DNA of 64,000 nt from Stercorarius parasiticus (Eukaryota; Chordata; Aves; Charadriiformes; Stercorariidae). Location of the stretch: NCBI GenBank assembly GCA_013396915.1, contig VWZL01000904.1, positions 5,245-69,244 of the forward strand, in the 5' to 3' direction. The first letter of the stretch is position 1; the number at the start of each line of letters is the position of its first letter. Below the pieces are notes generated by a model that did not search any database, was not told where the DNA came from, and was given only the letters and a program-made list of their open reading frames with translations. Positions 12,290 through 23,961 of the stretch are shown here, piece after piece. The position numbers and the translations under genes were made by a program.

Positions 12290-13410
12290 AGAAAGCAGCT
12301 GGTCTGTATTCTTCTTGATGGTGGTGTTCCAAATTGAATATATACTTCAGCTGAGATCTTGTCAATATCCAATGCACAGCTAAGCAGGGAGATGACTTCA
12401 CATATTTTAGAGGCCATACACCCATTTCTACATCTATTCATGTTGTTCCCCATTTCACAATAGCATGACATAACTCTTTTATTCAGTTTTGTGGTCTTCA
12501 GCCATTTCTTCTTTATATGTTATTTATGCATTTTAATACTCCCACACAACTGTAGTACTTCCTGTGGGTCTGCTCTGAATTTCATCCTTTTTTCCATTCC
12601 ATACATACAGTATGTACTGTACATATGTACAGTATGTATGTACATACTGTACATACAGCATACAGATGCTGTTTAGACAGTCCGACATACATACTGACTA
12701 TTTCTGTTCTCCAACATACTGACTGTCCCTCCCAGTATGGTATCATCAGCAAACTTAATGAGTAAACTCACTGCTCTATCATCCAATTCTTTAAGGAAAA
12801 TATTTAATAGAACAATAGAGTGGACTCCTGCAAAATTCCCTCTATGCATTCTTCTGTCTTGACAGTGAACTATTAATAATTACAGTCTGTGTACAGTTTT
12901 CTATTCTATAGTATTATCATTTAGACTGACATTTCTTTACTGGCTTATGAGAATTTCATGAGAGAGGATGTCTTTCTAAAGGAAAAATATGTGACATCTA
13001 TTGTTTCTCCTCTGTCCACAAACCTGCCATCCTACTGTGAAAGGAAATTAGATTAGCTAGATGTGATTTGTTGTTGGCATATCCATGTTGGCTGATGTTC
13101 ATTTCCTTGTTGCTTTGCAGGGACTTATGAAGAGCCGGTATGATGATTTGTTCAACTGTATAGAAAGAACTGAAGTTAACTCAGATAGCTTGTAGTGCTT
13201 GGCTCCTCCATTTTATCTTCTTTTAATGGAAGATTTTCCTTTCTCTGGTCTTTTGATGCAATATTTCTTTCCCATGATCTCTTTACTATGATTCTTAATG
13301 GCTCTAAAATATAACCAGTTGGTCTTTAAGTACCCCATGATTCTGTCTGACAGGATCATCTGGCCTGAAAATACATAACTTACCTAGTTAGCTATTGAGC
13401 CTAGCCCCTG
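12290..13410 (-). mobile_element. Ancient CR1/L3-like LINE remnant with RT domain
   Basis: Read on the minus strand, 12739-12756 encodes KFADDT, the catalytic Asp-Asp motif of the LINE reverse transcriptase (F/YADD family). A short distance upstream in element order, 12821-12838 reads ILQES-like, in the place of the PQGS/LQGS block, followed by an LF..IF pattern. The two motifs lie in different frames with stops between them, so the copy is long dead. The text before and after (about 12310-12560 and 12840-13390) follows the order of reverse-complemented amniote CR1/L3 ORF2 sequence. Both ends are approximate. It is much more diverged than the other CR1 copies here and is interrupted by a microsatellite at 12602-12661. 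Alternative: another CR1-clade subfamily. Confidence 0.72.
12602..12661. repeat. Palindromic TA/CA-rich microsatellite
   Basis: A TACTGTACATATG-type simple repeat containing a perfect 20-bp palindrome at 12615-12634 (TACTGTACAT followed by its reverse complement) and a second palindrome, TATGTACATA. A short hairpin CAGCAT-ACAG-ATGCTG follows at about 12657-12672. The tract sits within the old LINE remnant and replaces part of its sequence. Strand slippage or cruciform-driven expansion is likely. Confidence 0.75.
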
Positions 13411-13599
13411 GACACACATAGACATATGTATATAGAGGTGTCTTGGTGTATGATTCAACTGAAACATAGGTATCTGAGAGCATTATAGACACTGGGGGCA
13501 CACTTCCTGGCCTCCAGCTTCCACTCCAGAAGGATACGCCTCTCCTGAAGGACCTACATCATATCTTTTGGCCTCAAATATATAGCTAATTTACAATAG

Positions 13600-13975
13600 T
13601 GCAAAATGGTATTAACACCTATATTAAGGCAACAGAATTGTGCCTGTACAGCCAAAGAAGTCCAGAAAATTATTCAGACACTAGATGTCCATTGCAGGGT
13701 GATCAGAATTGCTCTCCAGGCTGCCCTGACTATGTTGACTAGATCACCAACGCCTACTGTGTAAACACCTACTTTCAGATAAAGACACAAGTTGTAGACA
13801 CTCAGGGCTTGATTCAGTTTCCTAGACATAGGCGTTTGTGCCAACTTAGGTGGCAGATGGTACCTTGCCTGGCTTCCAGCCGATAGTCCAGGAAGGTACA
13901 TGTAACTTGTAGTTCCTGTGTCATACTGCCAGTTCAAATGGCGCCAGATGCCTGTGTTTAGGAAATTAATCGAGG
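13600..13975. repeat. Possible unclassified old dispersed repeat
   Basis: This stretch reads like low-copy degraded repeat sequence rather than unique DNA. The part 13809-13895 (GATTCAGTTT, AGACATA, GGTGGCAGATGG in that order) resembles 45008-45102 in the same window, which has GATTCAGTTT, AGACACATA and GGTAGATGG in the same order. No terminal repeats, poly(A) or coding capacity are visible, so class and orientation cannot be assigned. Confidence 0.3.
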
Positions 13976-14732
13976 CTTTAAATTTCAGTCTTAATGTGGA
14001 ACTTAATTCTGTTCTTGGAGTTGAACTGCTGTCTTTATTCTCATCTTCTATGTCACCTAGGGTAAGTTTGCTCCTGCTGAAGTGACTAGACCTTTTGTTA
14101 CTGTAAAATACAGATGCTGTTTAGAGCCTTGTTTCAGTCCTTTAGCTGAGACTCATTTTCCTTATTCATAAAATAGAGAAAAATAGTCAGGGGTTATAGC
14201 AGTTATAAATTAGCTACTCTTAATAAGTGATATGAATAACCCCAGACAGAAGCTATTAGCTAAGTCCCAGTTTTTATTATTGTTAACCAAAGAAACTTCA
14301 TGAGTTGACATGAAATCTAAAATGAAGGTATGTATTGTTAACAAAGGAGAAAATGTCTGTAGTTTCCCTTGCTGAAATTCAGGCCACTTCTAAATGAGAC
14401 ATTTCTGAAAAGATTGATTGAAAGGGAGTAATGGAAAATCTGTAATGGTCCTTAATCCAATTACAGATGTTCCATTATGACAGACCAATCATCAGAACAA
14501 AGCTACAGTGAAATGTATGTATCAGTATTACCTGAAACACTTGGTCAGCAGGAGGTCATCAACTTCTCAAGCTTCTTGTGGCAATGACTGCTTCATTACA
14601 TTTATTGCTTTTGTTTTCAAGTCTGTTTGGGACAGATTCCATAATCTTGCTAAATGTTACAACTAGTTGGTAAATGGTGGCTTACAGCACGGTTCTGTGC
14701 ACTGCAGACCTGTGGGCTTGATATGCAGGTAC
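13976..14732. other. Unique non-coding sequence
   Basis: No gene, no clear repeat. A weak resemblance to MIR sequence near 14150-14185 (TTTTCCTTATTCATAAAATAG) is too short to call. Confidence 0.5.
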
Positions 14733-14796
14733 AGTTCAAGAAGATCTTAAGCACACTCTCAAAAGGTCCCCCCCAACCTAAACGATTCTGTGAATC
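14733..14796 (+). mobile_element. CR1 3' UTR scrap
   Basis: AAGATCTTAA, then AAAGGTCCCCCCCAACCTAA, then ACGATTCTGTGAATC follow the order of a CR1 3' end on the plus strand. About 11 extra bases (GCACACTCTCA) sit in the middle and the terminal octamers are diverged. It is an old, severely truncated copy. Confidence 0.6.
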
Positions 14797-14831
14797 AAGG
14801 GGATGCTCTTGCTCATACTGATAAAAAAAAA

Positions 14832-14832
14832 N
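14832..14832. other. Single ambiguous base (N)
   Basis: One N at the end of an A-run (14823-14831), probably an unresolved homopolymer length in the assembly. Confidence 0.95.
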
Positions 14833-17800
14833 ATTGTAGACATATAATGACCAAAACAGCCATTGGATCCACTGATTTCATTCTTTGGCTTCAAAATAGC
14901 TACTTCTGCTTATTATTCTGTAGCCTAAAGTCATCCTTAAAAATACGTCTTGCATTTCTGGAGAGTGAGTCATAAGTGATGGAAGATAATATTTCCTCCT
15001 CTTCTGTCCATTTTTCCACTTTTTTCTTCCAAAGGTTCTTTGTTTCTACCCAAAGTAATGATAGTTGCCTGTGTGTTGGAGTGATTTCAAGCTCTGCAGA
15101 GGTATGTGTTTCAGAGACGCATAGACAATATGTATGTCTCAGAGACAGAGACAGAGCTTTAGACATGCACCTCTTCAGCCTGGCTTAGGAACTCTCTGTG
15201 CTCAACTTCTTGATACATTCAGGTGTCTGAGTCAATGTCAGTAGTTAGTGTATTAAGTACCACATATTTTCTGCTGGATGGCATGTCAAATATGTGCATG
15301 TGTTTGGAAATGTTGCATCATTCAGCAGAGGCTGCTCAAAACAAAAAAATGAGACATAAGGACAGTGTAAGCATTCCTTGATCATGAAATTAGGAAACTG
15401 AAGTAGTAGAGTCCTTTCAGGGTGGCTGCTCTCTCATTTTCTGTGCTGGATGGAGTGCTTGTTGCTGAAAGAATATAATTCTAAAGAAAGTCTCTACATA
15501 ATTTTTCAACCTGCACAAGGATTTACGGATTTCATCTGCTGGTGTTATAAGTTGGGACAAAAGCTACAGTAACTCGTGACTTGCTGGGCCAGCTTAATGC
15601 AGTCCACAAGATCAGGAAATTATGAGTAGCTCTCAGATGTCTTCCGTTCCAGCTCTCCCAAATTCTGAGTGCAGTTTCAAATTCAACTGAAAGAGCATTT
15701 TTTGAAAGTGCCAGTTCTGAAGCATCTTTGTTCTGTGTTTCTTACCTTTCCCTGGAGCCTGGGTGGTTGCAATAGTTTTCAATTTGCTGCATCAGGGGAA
15801 TACTGTGGCTAAGTAAATCTTCTCTAATCCGAGTGAAAGTACTGAAAAGAAGGCCTTGATTTTTAAAGCAGCAGTAACTCAGTTCTAATTGCTTTAAAAT
15901 TCAGACAACTTAAAGACAAACTACCAAATCTCCTAGATTCTTTTCCCTTCTTCTTCCTCCCCTTCACCTCTTTCCCATTAATCATCACTCCTGAACTAGA
16001 TAAAAGTTTAAACAGTCTGTCAAAATGTTTCTGTCTGTTTTTCTGAGTTAGTTTCGAAATCATGTCATTTTTCCCCAGAATGAGTACTTTGATTCATGCC
16101 ATCCAAACTTCAGAATCTTCTTCCGCAATTAAAACAAAAAATTGCCAACCTGTATTCAAAACTTGGTCCTATTCTGTTGTTTTCAATCAGAACTTCTACT
16201 ATGCCTGAGAGTTCAAAGCTAAATTGTGGACTTTAAAAAAAAAACCACCTTTACTGAGCTTGTACTAAGTTCAATATTTTGGAAAAAAGCAGAACTGGAG
16301 TTACACTGGAGAAGGGAAGCTGATCTGCAGCATTAATTTTTTGAGGAATGAGAATAGCTGCAAATTTTGAATGACATTGTACAGTGCTTCAACAAAGAAA
16401 ATGCCTTGTACTGAATGAAACCTACATTGACATCATTGTCTGCTTTCGTGTCCAGAATTTTTAAACAGGACTCTCTTGTGTATTTTCAATTTTTTAATTT
16501 TTCTTTTTAAGAAAAGCATCGTGGAAATGTTTTGTATAAGCCTTTTCAGCCTGAAGGTCTATCATACAATCAATGACCCTCAAGCTTGCATTTCAGGGCC
16601 TATCCTGCTTACAGGTTTTGACTTTGGCAAGAGTCCAGGACAACCAATAAAGAAACCACAATCATAACTCTTTGACAATTAGTTACAAATAAATAATAGT
16701 AATAGGGATAAATGACATGGAAAATTTGAAGGTTTTCTTACTAGATTTACTAATGGTTCCCAGTACATAGATATCTAAACCTACTATCTTCTGATGCAAT
16801 CTTGTCACTTTCTATCCCTGCATGTTGGTTCCTTAGGGGGGATCACACATAAGAGAGCAAAACACCCATTAACTTCAGTGAAATGTGGATTATGCCTTCT
16901 TAGTAGCACCTTGGAAAGTTTTTGTTCCTTATTACAAGTAATATGTCCGGTGGAGACATGGCATACAAACTTTGCGCTCACAGTTTCCTTTCTAAAGCAG
17001 ACCCACCAGTTTGTATCCAAAGACACTACAGCTTCCTCCTAATGGAAGTAGGAGTACATGTACCTTGGCTGTGATCAAATGCCTCATAACTGCAGAGACA
17101 AGGGTAGGATTTGTGATGTTGAGTGCAACTAAATTTGGCAGGATCTCTTACCAGATTTGTACCAAATTCTGTCTACAAAGGGCTGCAATGGAACTCTGCG
17201 CCTTCTGTTCTTTCTTCTTTCTGTATGTTTATGCTTTTTTATTAGGTGTTTCTTTATGATCAGCTTTTCTTTCCTGGCTGCTTTACTTTGCAGCTAAAAA
17301 CTTTTAAGAGAATGGGGTGAAAGAGGTTGAAAGGAGGGGCCAAACATAGTCCATAGGCCACCCTAAAAGCATTTTTTCATATTGGTTAGCCAATGAAAGC
17401 ATTTATGTTGAGGTAACCCCACCCATGTGTTTACCAGGCTGGGAAATGCATTTACCGGTTTTCTGAGATAATCAGCTGGTATTTCACAAAGTTTGCACAA
17501 TTTCATTTTGGTGTAAATCTATCTGCTGCTGCAATCAGATATTTCTTGCATTTCCAGACTGAAGAGGTAATAAGGATCCTCTCACTATATGAAGAAGTGC
17601 AGTTCCAAGGTAGGAATAAAGGGTTGCCATCAATAAAATGTGATAACTTGCAGCAAATGCAGTCCTGCACCTGGGGTGTAGTTACCCCATGCAGCAGTAC
17701 AGACTGGGGGTTGACTAGCCTGAAAGCAGCTTTGCCAAAAGAAAAAAACAACACACAAACAAATAAAAAAATCAACCAGAGGGCACTCAGTCAACAGCAA

Positions 17801-17848
17801 ATTGAACATGAGCCAGTGTTGTGTCTCCACAGCAACTGTGCCGTGGCT
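14833..17848. other. Unique non-coding sequence
   Basis: AT-rich with pyrimidine-rich patches (about 14990-15025, 15940-15975). Open frames do not exceed about 90 codons until the CR1 copy begins. No gene or RNA recognised. Confidence 0.5.
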
Positions 17849-18306
17849 AACAGGAGTGTAGCCATCAGGTCAGGCAAAGTGATTTTTCCACTTTCTCTGT
17901 CTGGCGCTTGTGAGACCACATCTGGAGTCCATGCCATTTGTCCCCACATGACAACAATGGCATGGACACATCGGAGCATGGCCAGGAGAGGCTTCCAAGA
18001 TGGTAAGGGACTGAAGCACATGGTGTATGAGGAAAAGCTGAGGGAGAACCATGTTTGTTCAGATTGGAAAAGAGATTTAAGGGGATCTTATCTTAACCTG
18101 AAACCTGTTTAATGTGACAGTGCAGAGAAGGAGGAGCTAAAATTTCTTCAAGAAGCATGTAGTGAAAGGATGAGGGGCAACAGTCACAAGCTGCAATGTG
18201 GTAAATTCTTATTTGAATTTGTTATAAGGAACACATTTTTCACCATGAAAATGTTCAAACACTGGAATAGGTCACCCAGAGAGCTGTGGGGTTTCCATCC
18301 TTGGAG
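17849..18306 (+). mobile_element. Old degraded CR1 LINE, ORF2 C-terminal part
   Basis: The order of blocks matches the 3' portion of CR1 ORF2 on the plus strand: AGGAGTGTAGCCATCAGG near 17852, GTGAGACCACATCTGGAGT near 17908, ATGAGGAAAAGCTGAGGGAG near 18027, AGGGGCAACAGTCACAAGCT near 18173, and AAACACTGGAATAGGTCACC near 18257. Many substitutions and frame shifts leave no continuous ORF. A 188-codon frame at 17546-18112 runs partly into it but in no consistent ORF2 frame. It lacks the 3' UTR and terminal octamers, so it is truncated at both ends or too diverged beyond 18306. It is older than the copies at 49, 57 and 62 kb. Confidence 0.85.
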
Positions 18307-21300
18307 CCCTGTGCTTCTCCGGTACTTTTCAGCATTACAGATGTCACTAGATTATTTAGGCAGCCAAACTGTCTCTCATGTGTCTACCTTCATAATCTAG
18401 CAACTGTGGTGCCTAGAGCAGTCCCACTTGCACTCACTGACCATGACCCCCTGTGTCAGGCTCTTTATGACAGCAATTCCAAACAGGCTAAGGAGGAATG
18501 AGCATATTTCTGTTGAGCAAACGTCTAGTTTACTGTGGGTTTATTGGCAAACAATGTCTGGGAGAGGATCTGAGGGAATTAATAGAGCTGCTTTGACATA
18601 TTTATTGGTAGTGCCTCAGGGGGCAGCATGAGCAACAATATTTCTGGTTTAAAAAGATTAAGATGGACTTTATCATAATTATCAGTTTGAGAGTGAATTT
18701 GCAGGAAGAGTTAGCAAGGGAGATAAGTTGAGATGAATCTTAAAAGTAAAGACAGGATGTTGGTGTTTAGTTCAATAAAGATGGGGGAGGTGATGTGTAA
18801 CTGTTCCTTCTTTCCAAGGTCTCAAAGGTCTGGTACTATTTGTAGTGCTTTTCAAAATCTACGTGAATCCATTGAAAGAGAAAGTGACATATGCTTCACT
18901 CAGCTGGCACACATACGCTCCTGACCGTCAGATATTTTTCCCATTTGCAACAACTGCAGCCACTATCCTTCCTGAATGTAAGAAAGCCTTCAGGATATAA
19001 GCTGAGGAAAGAATCTGTACAAGACCATAAAGGTGCTGATGAGGAAAAGGAAGCACTGAAAGAGTAAGTCAAGAAGCTGGATAATTGTCTGGAAGTTTTG
19101 GCCAACTTAATGGGTAATTAGGAGTTAGGATGTTTCTGACTGAATGGAATATTTGTTTCCATGAAAGGCATAGGGCTCCTCTTCATTAAACAGGTGCCAA
19201 GGAGAACCAAATTGGCTCCTTGTTATGTTTGGATGACCAGAGAGCATCAGTTGTCTAAGCGTTTTCAGTTTCGGCTTGCTTAGAAGTTTCATTCTTTCCT
19301 CCTTGACAAGACTCTTAATTACAGTGATAAGCACATGGATACGTTAAAACATGATAAATGCATAAGATTTCTGTATTAAAAGACCATGTCTCCTCTATAC
19401 GACTAACATTAATCAAAGAGGAAGGAAAAGTTTGTGCTGCCTAGACTCAGTTTCTGCATTCTGTAGTGTAAATGTAAAGATAGGAACAACCTGGAAATGA
19501 CTGGTTTGGCAATTCTGTTAGGTACTAATATAGAAATCTTCACCAACTTCTTAAACAAGAAGAAGCTACATGTGAGATATTTTGGCCTTGCAGGAAGCAG
19601 GGTAGATAACTGGAACTCTTTGAGAAGCATCTTAAAGTACTGTGGGAAAATGTATTGAAGCTATGGTTGAAGCAAAATTTTTCATGCACACAGGCTATTT
19701 GAAAACATTTTCCCAGCTTTTCCATACACACTTATTTGTTAAAGCACTTTCTATTAAAATGGCTGTATTAGCAAAAATGCTATATGGCACCATCCCCCAG
19801 ACAGCACAGAAGCAAAAACCAGTTATTTTTTCTAACAAAAAGTGAAAGAGAGAGAAGTTATTATGAACAAACTTCTAATGTCTATATGGTGTCTATCAAT
19901 GGTGTTACAATAATAATTTCAGGAAGCCAAGGATCCACTACCTTCTGAATAACATATTCTACTTTGCTGGAAATACTTTAAGCAACCTGGAATTATTCAT
20001 ATATAGAGTCTATTATTAACAAAGTAAATAAAAAATCATATAATTCAATCCAAACAAAGCAATATAACACAGCTTCTTGAAGGAAGTGCTTCAGTGCATA
20101 TGTACTGGTACTCAGTCCTTCCAAAATTCAAGACAAGGTTGGATTGACCCTGTCTTTTCCTTCCATTGCACAGCAAAATAAGTGGAAACAGCTTTGAGGA
20201 AGGAATCTTCACAAGACTCCAGTCTTGGCAATCCTTCATTTGATCTCTCAGGGTAGGAAACGGACTGCAAGTAGAAAACATGCCGGTAGAAGCTGTGAAA
20301 CAGGAATATGAAAATGATGGTTCGATAACAGGCAGTGCGTTGAGATTTGTGTTCTGTTCAGCACCTATTCCTGTCTCAGGAACTGCGCTTTGTGCTTCAG
20401 TCTCTGTAAACCAAGTAGCAGGTTCAGGAGAGCTGTGATGAAAAATACATAAATTACTTCAAGCTCAGACAGTGTACAGTAACAATAATCTAAACTTGTA
20501 AGTATAAATGAAAATCCAGATCCTTACATATATGCAGGGCTAGAAATGATCCTAGTGTGAAAGGGTGAGAGGAGGTTGAATCGCTTCCCACACTGTGGCA
20601 CGCCTTCTCTCTGATCCTTCTTAGAAGGACAGTCTGTGGGGACAGCAGCTACCAGGACTCTCATCGTGCTCACAGAGCAGAATACTTCTGAATACGGATT
20701 TCAGTGACAGACACCTCTTTGGCTAAAGCTGCTTTTCCGTCAAAATGATGATTTGTGAAGAACAAAATGTTTTGTGAGGAAGGTTCTAATTCAGCAAGCC
20801 CCAGTTAAAACACAGGCAGACATTTGGAGGAACTTGGACCATTGGGCAGGTTTCTATCCAAAACTTGTGTGAATTCCTGCCAGCGTGCTGGGAATCCTGC
20901 TCAGCAGGCACTGCAGTTCGAAGATACCCACGTGTGGGCAGGGCTCACCCGGGATGGACGCTTGTTAGACACATCTGGGAGCTCCACCTCTTGCCAAATC
21001 TAGCTCCTGGCTCCCCATCCCACAGCTAACAACTGCTACCTGTGCAGCAGGGCTGTCCCACATGCCTGGGAGCCTCGCTCAGTAGCCTGCCAGCCAAACT
21101 CATAGGAGGCTGAGAAGATAGATAAGGAGTGGGACTGTGACCTGGTGAGCTTCTGTTTGACACATATTTTCAGAGTTTTCCTTTCAGTACAGAAGTCACA
21201 AAAGACATTTCAACCAGTAATCCAGAGAAGGAGGAATCTGCCCAGTCATTTATAGCTTGATTTGAGCTTTTAGAAAAGGGCCTTTTTCTTGTGTCCCTTT

Positions 21301-21617
21301 ACTGGAAGGAGCTGGCATCTTGGTGTTCAGCAGAGTAGAAGATGCCGTTACAACATGAGAGGAAAAAGAAGGATGCAGGGACTTTTGAGGGGAATCCTCA
21401 TGCAGGAGGGAAAAAACAATGGTGAGGAAGGGATGAAGGTTGATAACCTCCTTCATTCACATGAAGACAGCATCTCCCTCTCATTAGGAGACGGAGCTGT
21501 ATTTATTTGTATGGCCTCCACTGTTATAGTGTCTGAGCAGCTCGTAATCACTAATGGCTTTCTCCTCAGAGCCCCCCAGAGAGGTGTTGTCTTCATTTAA
21601 GAGATGAGGACTGAAAC
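18307..21617. other. Unique non-coding sequence
   Basis: No gene seen. From about 20880 to 21120 the GC content rises, with short CpG-containing words such as CACCCGGGATGG, but with no repeat, splice pairing or long frame that I can support. Confidence 0.5.
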
Positions 21618-22406
21618 ATGAACGAGGGTAGCAGAAGTTTCATGGCATCAATCTTGCTGTTTCCCTTTCACGGTAACAGAGCAATGACCCTCCCTCTCCC
21701 GGTGCCACTGGTCCTTGGAGGAGCCTTTCTGTATGAGGCCCACCGTGCTCCCTGCCTCTTCCAGCATGGGCTTCAAGGGCAGCTCCTTCTGTTGTGCCCA
21801 ACAAATCCATACTCAGCTGGTACAAAGTCTGTAAGCCCCATGACATGCACAAGCACTGCAACACGCTGCTGTACATCAGGCTTCTCTTGCTCTCCTCAAC
21901 TTCTTCATCTTCCAACACCAGCTGTGGCAGAGCCTCATCCTCTTGGGACTCAGACCTTGGTACAAGTGATTGAGGCTCTTACATTGTGTCGTGAATTTTG
22001 GGGGAGTCAAAAGAGCAGAGCTGCATCTGATGAACATGAGTGCAATTGCTCTGCTCTCAGCTTCATTCATGGAAAAAAAGTGCTGCTGTTTTTTTTTCTT
22101 AATTTAGAAATGAATCTTCAGGTACAGGTAATGACTGTTTTGGAAAATATCACAGTGACTAAGCAACTCTGCTGGGAGCCCGAAAGAGGTTCTGTGGAAT
22201 TTCAATGTTACTTTATGAAAAAAATTAAAATAAACTCTACATTTCTCCCTCCTTTCCTTCCTGTCACAACAAATGCCACAGGACTTACTGCAGCTGACAA
22301 TGGAAATGAGCTAAACCTGGAAGCAACACAGAGCTATGCTCTTTCTTCTCCTCAGCTCACTCTTTCTCTTTCTGCTCCTCCTTATGTAAATTTTAAAAGT
22401 ACTTAG
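21618..22406 (+). other. 262-codon open frame, unrecognised, probably not a gene
   Basis: This is the longest uninterrupted frame outside CR1 sequence and starts at ATG 21618. The predicted peptide begins with a hydrophobic, proline-rich stretch (about residues 11-40), is rich in Leu, Ser, Thr and Pro throughout, and ends in a Ser/Leu/Pro-rich tail. It has no domain, motif or repeat I know. A 92-codon frame also runs antisense at 21640-21918. The coding-strand 3' part overlaps a pyrimidine-rich stretch (22337-22385), and low stop density there follows from composition. No Kozak, splice or poly(A) context stands out. It may be chance, part of a non-coding transcript, or a lineage-specific ORF. 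Confidence 0.15.
22337..22385. repeat. Pyrimidine-rich tract
   Basis: CT-rich run (CTCTTTCTTCTCCTC..., then CTCTTTCTCTTTCTGCTCC). It lies about 65 bp before a long purine-rich tract of opposite polarity. Confidence 0.6.
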
Positions 22407-22448
22407 GAATACTCATTAGCACATATTAAGATTTGTTTCAACATCTTG

Positions 22449-22577
22449 CAAAGAACAGATGGAGAGAAAGGAAGATGAGAAAAACTGAAGAAAGGATACA
22501 AGAAAATTGAAAAGAGGACAAAAGAAGAAAACTAAGCAGAGAGAAGTCTAGAAAAAGAAAAGGACACAGAGAGGATA
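22449..22577. repeat. Purine-rich (A/G) tract
   Basis: About 130 bp in which G and A heavily dominate, with only scattered pyrimidines (GGAGAGAAAGGAAGATGAGA and similar). It is low-complexity sequence, loosely complementary to the pyrimidine tract at 22337-22385. Confidence 0.7.
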
Positions 22578-23290
22578 TATATTCGTGGTGCCCTTTTCAT
22601 AACAAATACCAACATACTTCTCAAGTTAAAAATTCACAGACTATTGCAGTGACTATAAAATATAGTTCAGATCGACTTGCACAGTAATGACCTTACTGAA
22701 GTGCCATGAGATGTTTAGCTGACTTCAGGTATATATTCACAGCACTGCCTTTCCTGACTTTTCACACAGTGAACAACACTTACGCTTTAAGGACTTGTTT
22801 ATTCATTCACAGCAAACTTTACGGTATTCCACGTTTTTCTAGATCATCTGTGGCAGGATCCTTGACGCCAAACTGCTTCACTATTCATTTTGCCTTGCTC
22901 ATGAGGCAACTCCGGGTTATGCTGAGAGCTGCCCAGTTGGCATGGCAGGAAAACATACTCCAAAGGACATTCACCTTTATAACCACCCCTGGTGTGGCTC
23001 TCTGCCAACACAGTCCGGACAGCTTGCATGAGGGATCCCTCTGACAGCACCCCAGTCCCTGTGAGTGCGTATGGAAAGGCTCCCCCCAAAACTCTTTTCA
23101 GGACCCTGATACTACTGCACGCAACATTCTGTAACAACCTTGTGGCATCATCAAGGTGCCCACTAGCACTGGAGAGTACCCTGTGTGATTCTTGGTACGG
23201 GTAGCTAAAAAGCAGGTGCAGGTAACAAAAAAGAGCCAGCACTTTTCATAAGAGCAGCAGGTCAAGGGGTTTCAGCTGCCACTCTTCAGT
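22578..23290. other. Unique non-coding sequence
   Basis: Includes open frames of 112 codons (plus, 22706-23044) and 132 codons (minus, 22844-23242) that overlap one another and resemble no known protein. No repeat recognised. Confidence 0.45.
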
Positions 23291-23330
23291 CCAACAACCA
23301 ACCAAACTAATCAACCAACCAACCAATGAA
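23291..23330. repeat. Imperfect (CCAA)n microsatellite
   Basis: CCAACAACCAACCAAAC, then TCAACCAACCAACCAATGAAC: a degenerate tetranucleotide repeat. Confidence 0.75.
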
Positions 23331-23733
23331 CCAGCCATTGGTGAATGTGAGGCAGCTGTGGCCAGCTACAATGCGCTTCACCAGTGGGCATCGTATTTCC
23401 TGTCTATACTGGGTCACCTAAACTTATTTTCAAAAAAGCAGCAAATTAAAACTGAAGGACTTACCTTCCACTTCCTGTGCCCATATGAAGGCAAATTGAA
23501 AGCAGCCAGACAGCAAAGCTCAAAAATTTAATTACAAAGCTTAATAGTAACAGATCTGAGCGCAGGACTGAAGCCTATCTACTCTTTAGTCTGTGCATTT
23601 TCCAACGGACCTTGCCATTTCTGCAAAGCTACTGCAGAGGACTCGGTACTATCAAACTGCTAAGGCTTGGGGGTATTATTGTTCCCTCCAGAAGCAGAGA
23701 CTTAGTGGGAAAGAAGTTACAAAAAATTAGTTT

Positions 23734-23961
23734 AAAAGTGGGGAGGAGGGGGAAGAAAAGGGAAATTGTGAAAGAAAAAAAATAGACCAAAGGAAGATGA
23801 TAAACAGTGACATGTGAAGGATGAAGAAACAGAACGAGAAGTTTAGTAAATGAGTGAATGTGAAGGAAAAAAAAGGAAAAGAATGTAAAAGATATATAAC
23901 AGGTATAGGCAAAGTGAGGGGAGAAGAAGAAAATGAGAGAAGTAGAGAGGAAAGTTGAAGG
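23734..23961. repeat. Purine-rich low-complexity region
   Basis: GGGGAGGAGGGGGAAGAAAA at the start, then about 220 bp in which A and G dominate (GAAGGAAAAAAAAGGAAAAG, GAGGGGAGAAGAAG). The reverse strand gives an 89-codon Ser/Leu/Phe-rich frame (23727-23996) that only reflects this composition. Confidence 0.7.

Noticed and set aside
14150..14185. MIR-like wording TTTTCCTTATTCATAAAATAG
   Set aside because: Too short and no supporting flanking order, unlike 39180-39262.
17546..18112. 188-codon plus-strand open frame
   Set aside because: Its second half is degraded CR1 sequence and the first half is unrecognisable; the CR1 part is not in a consistent ORF2 frame. Not a host gene.
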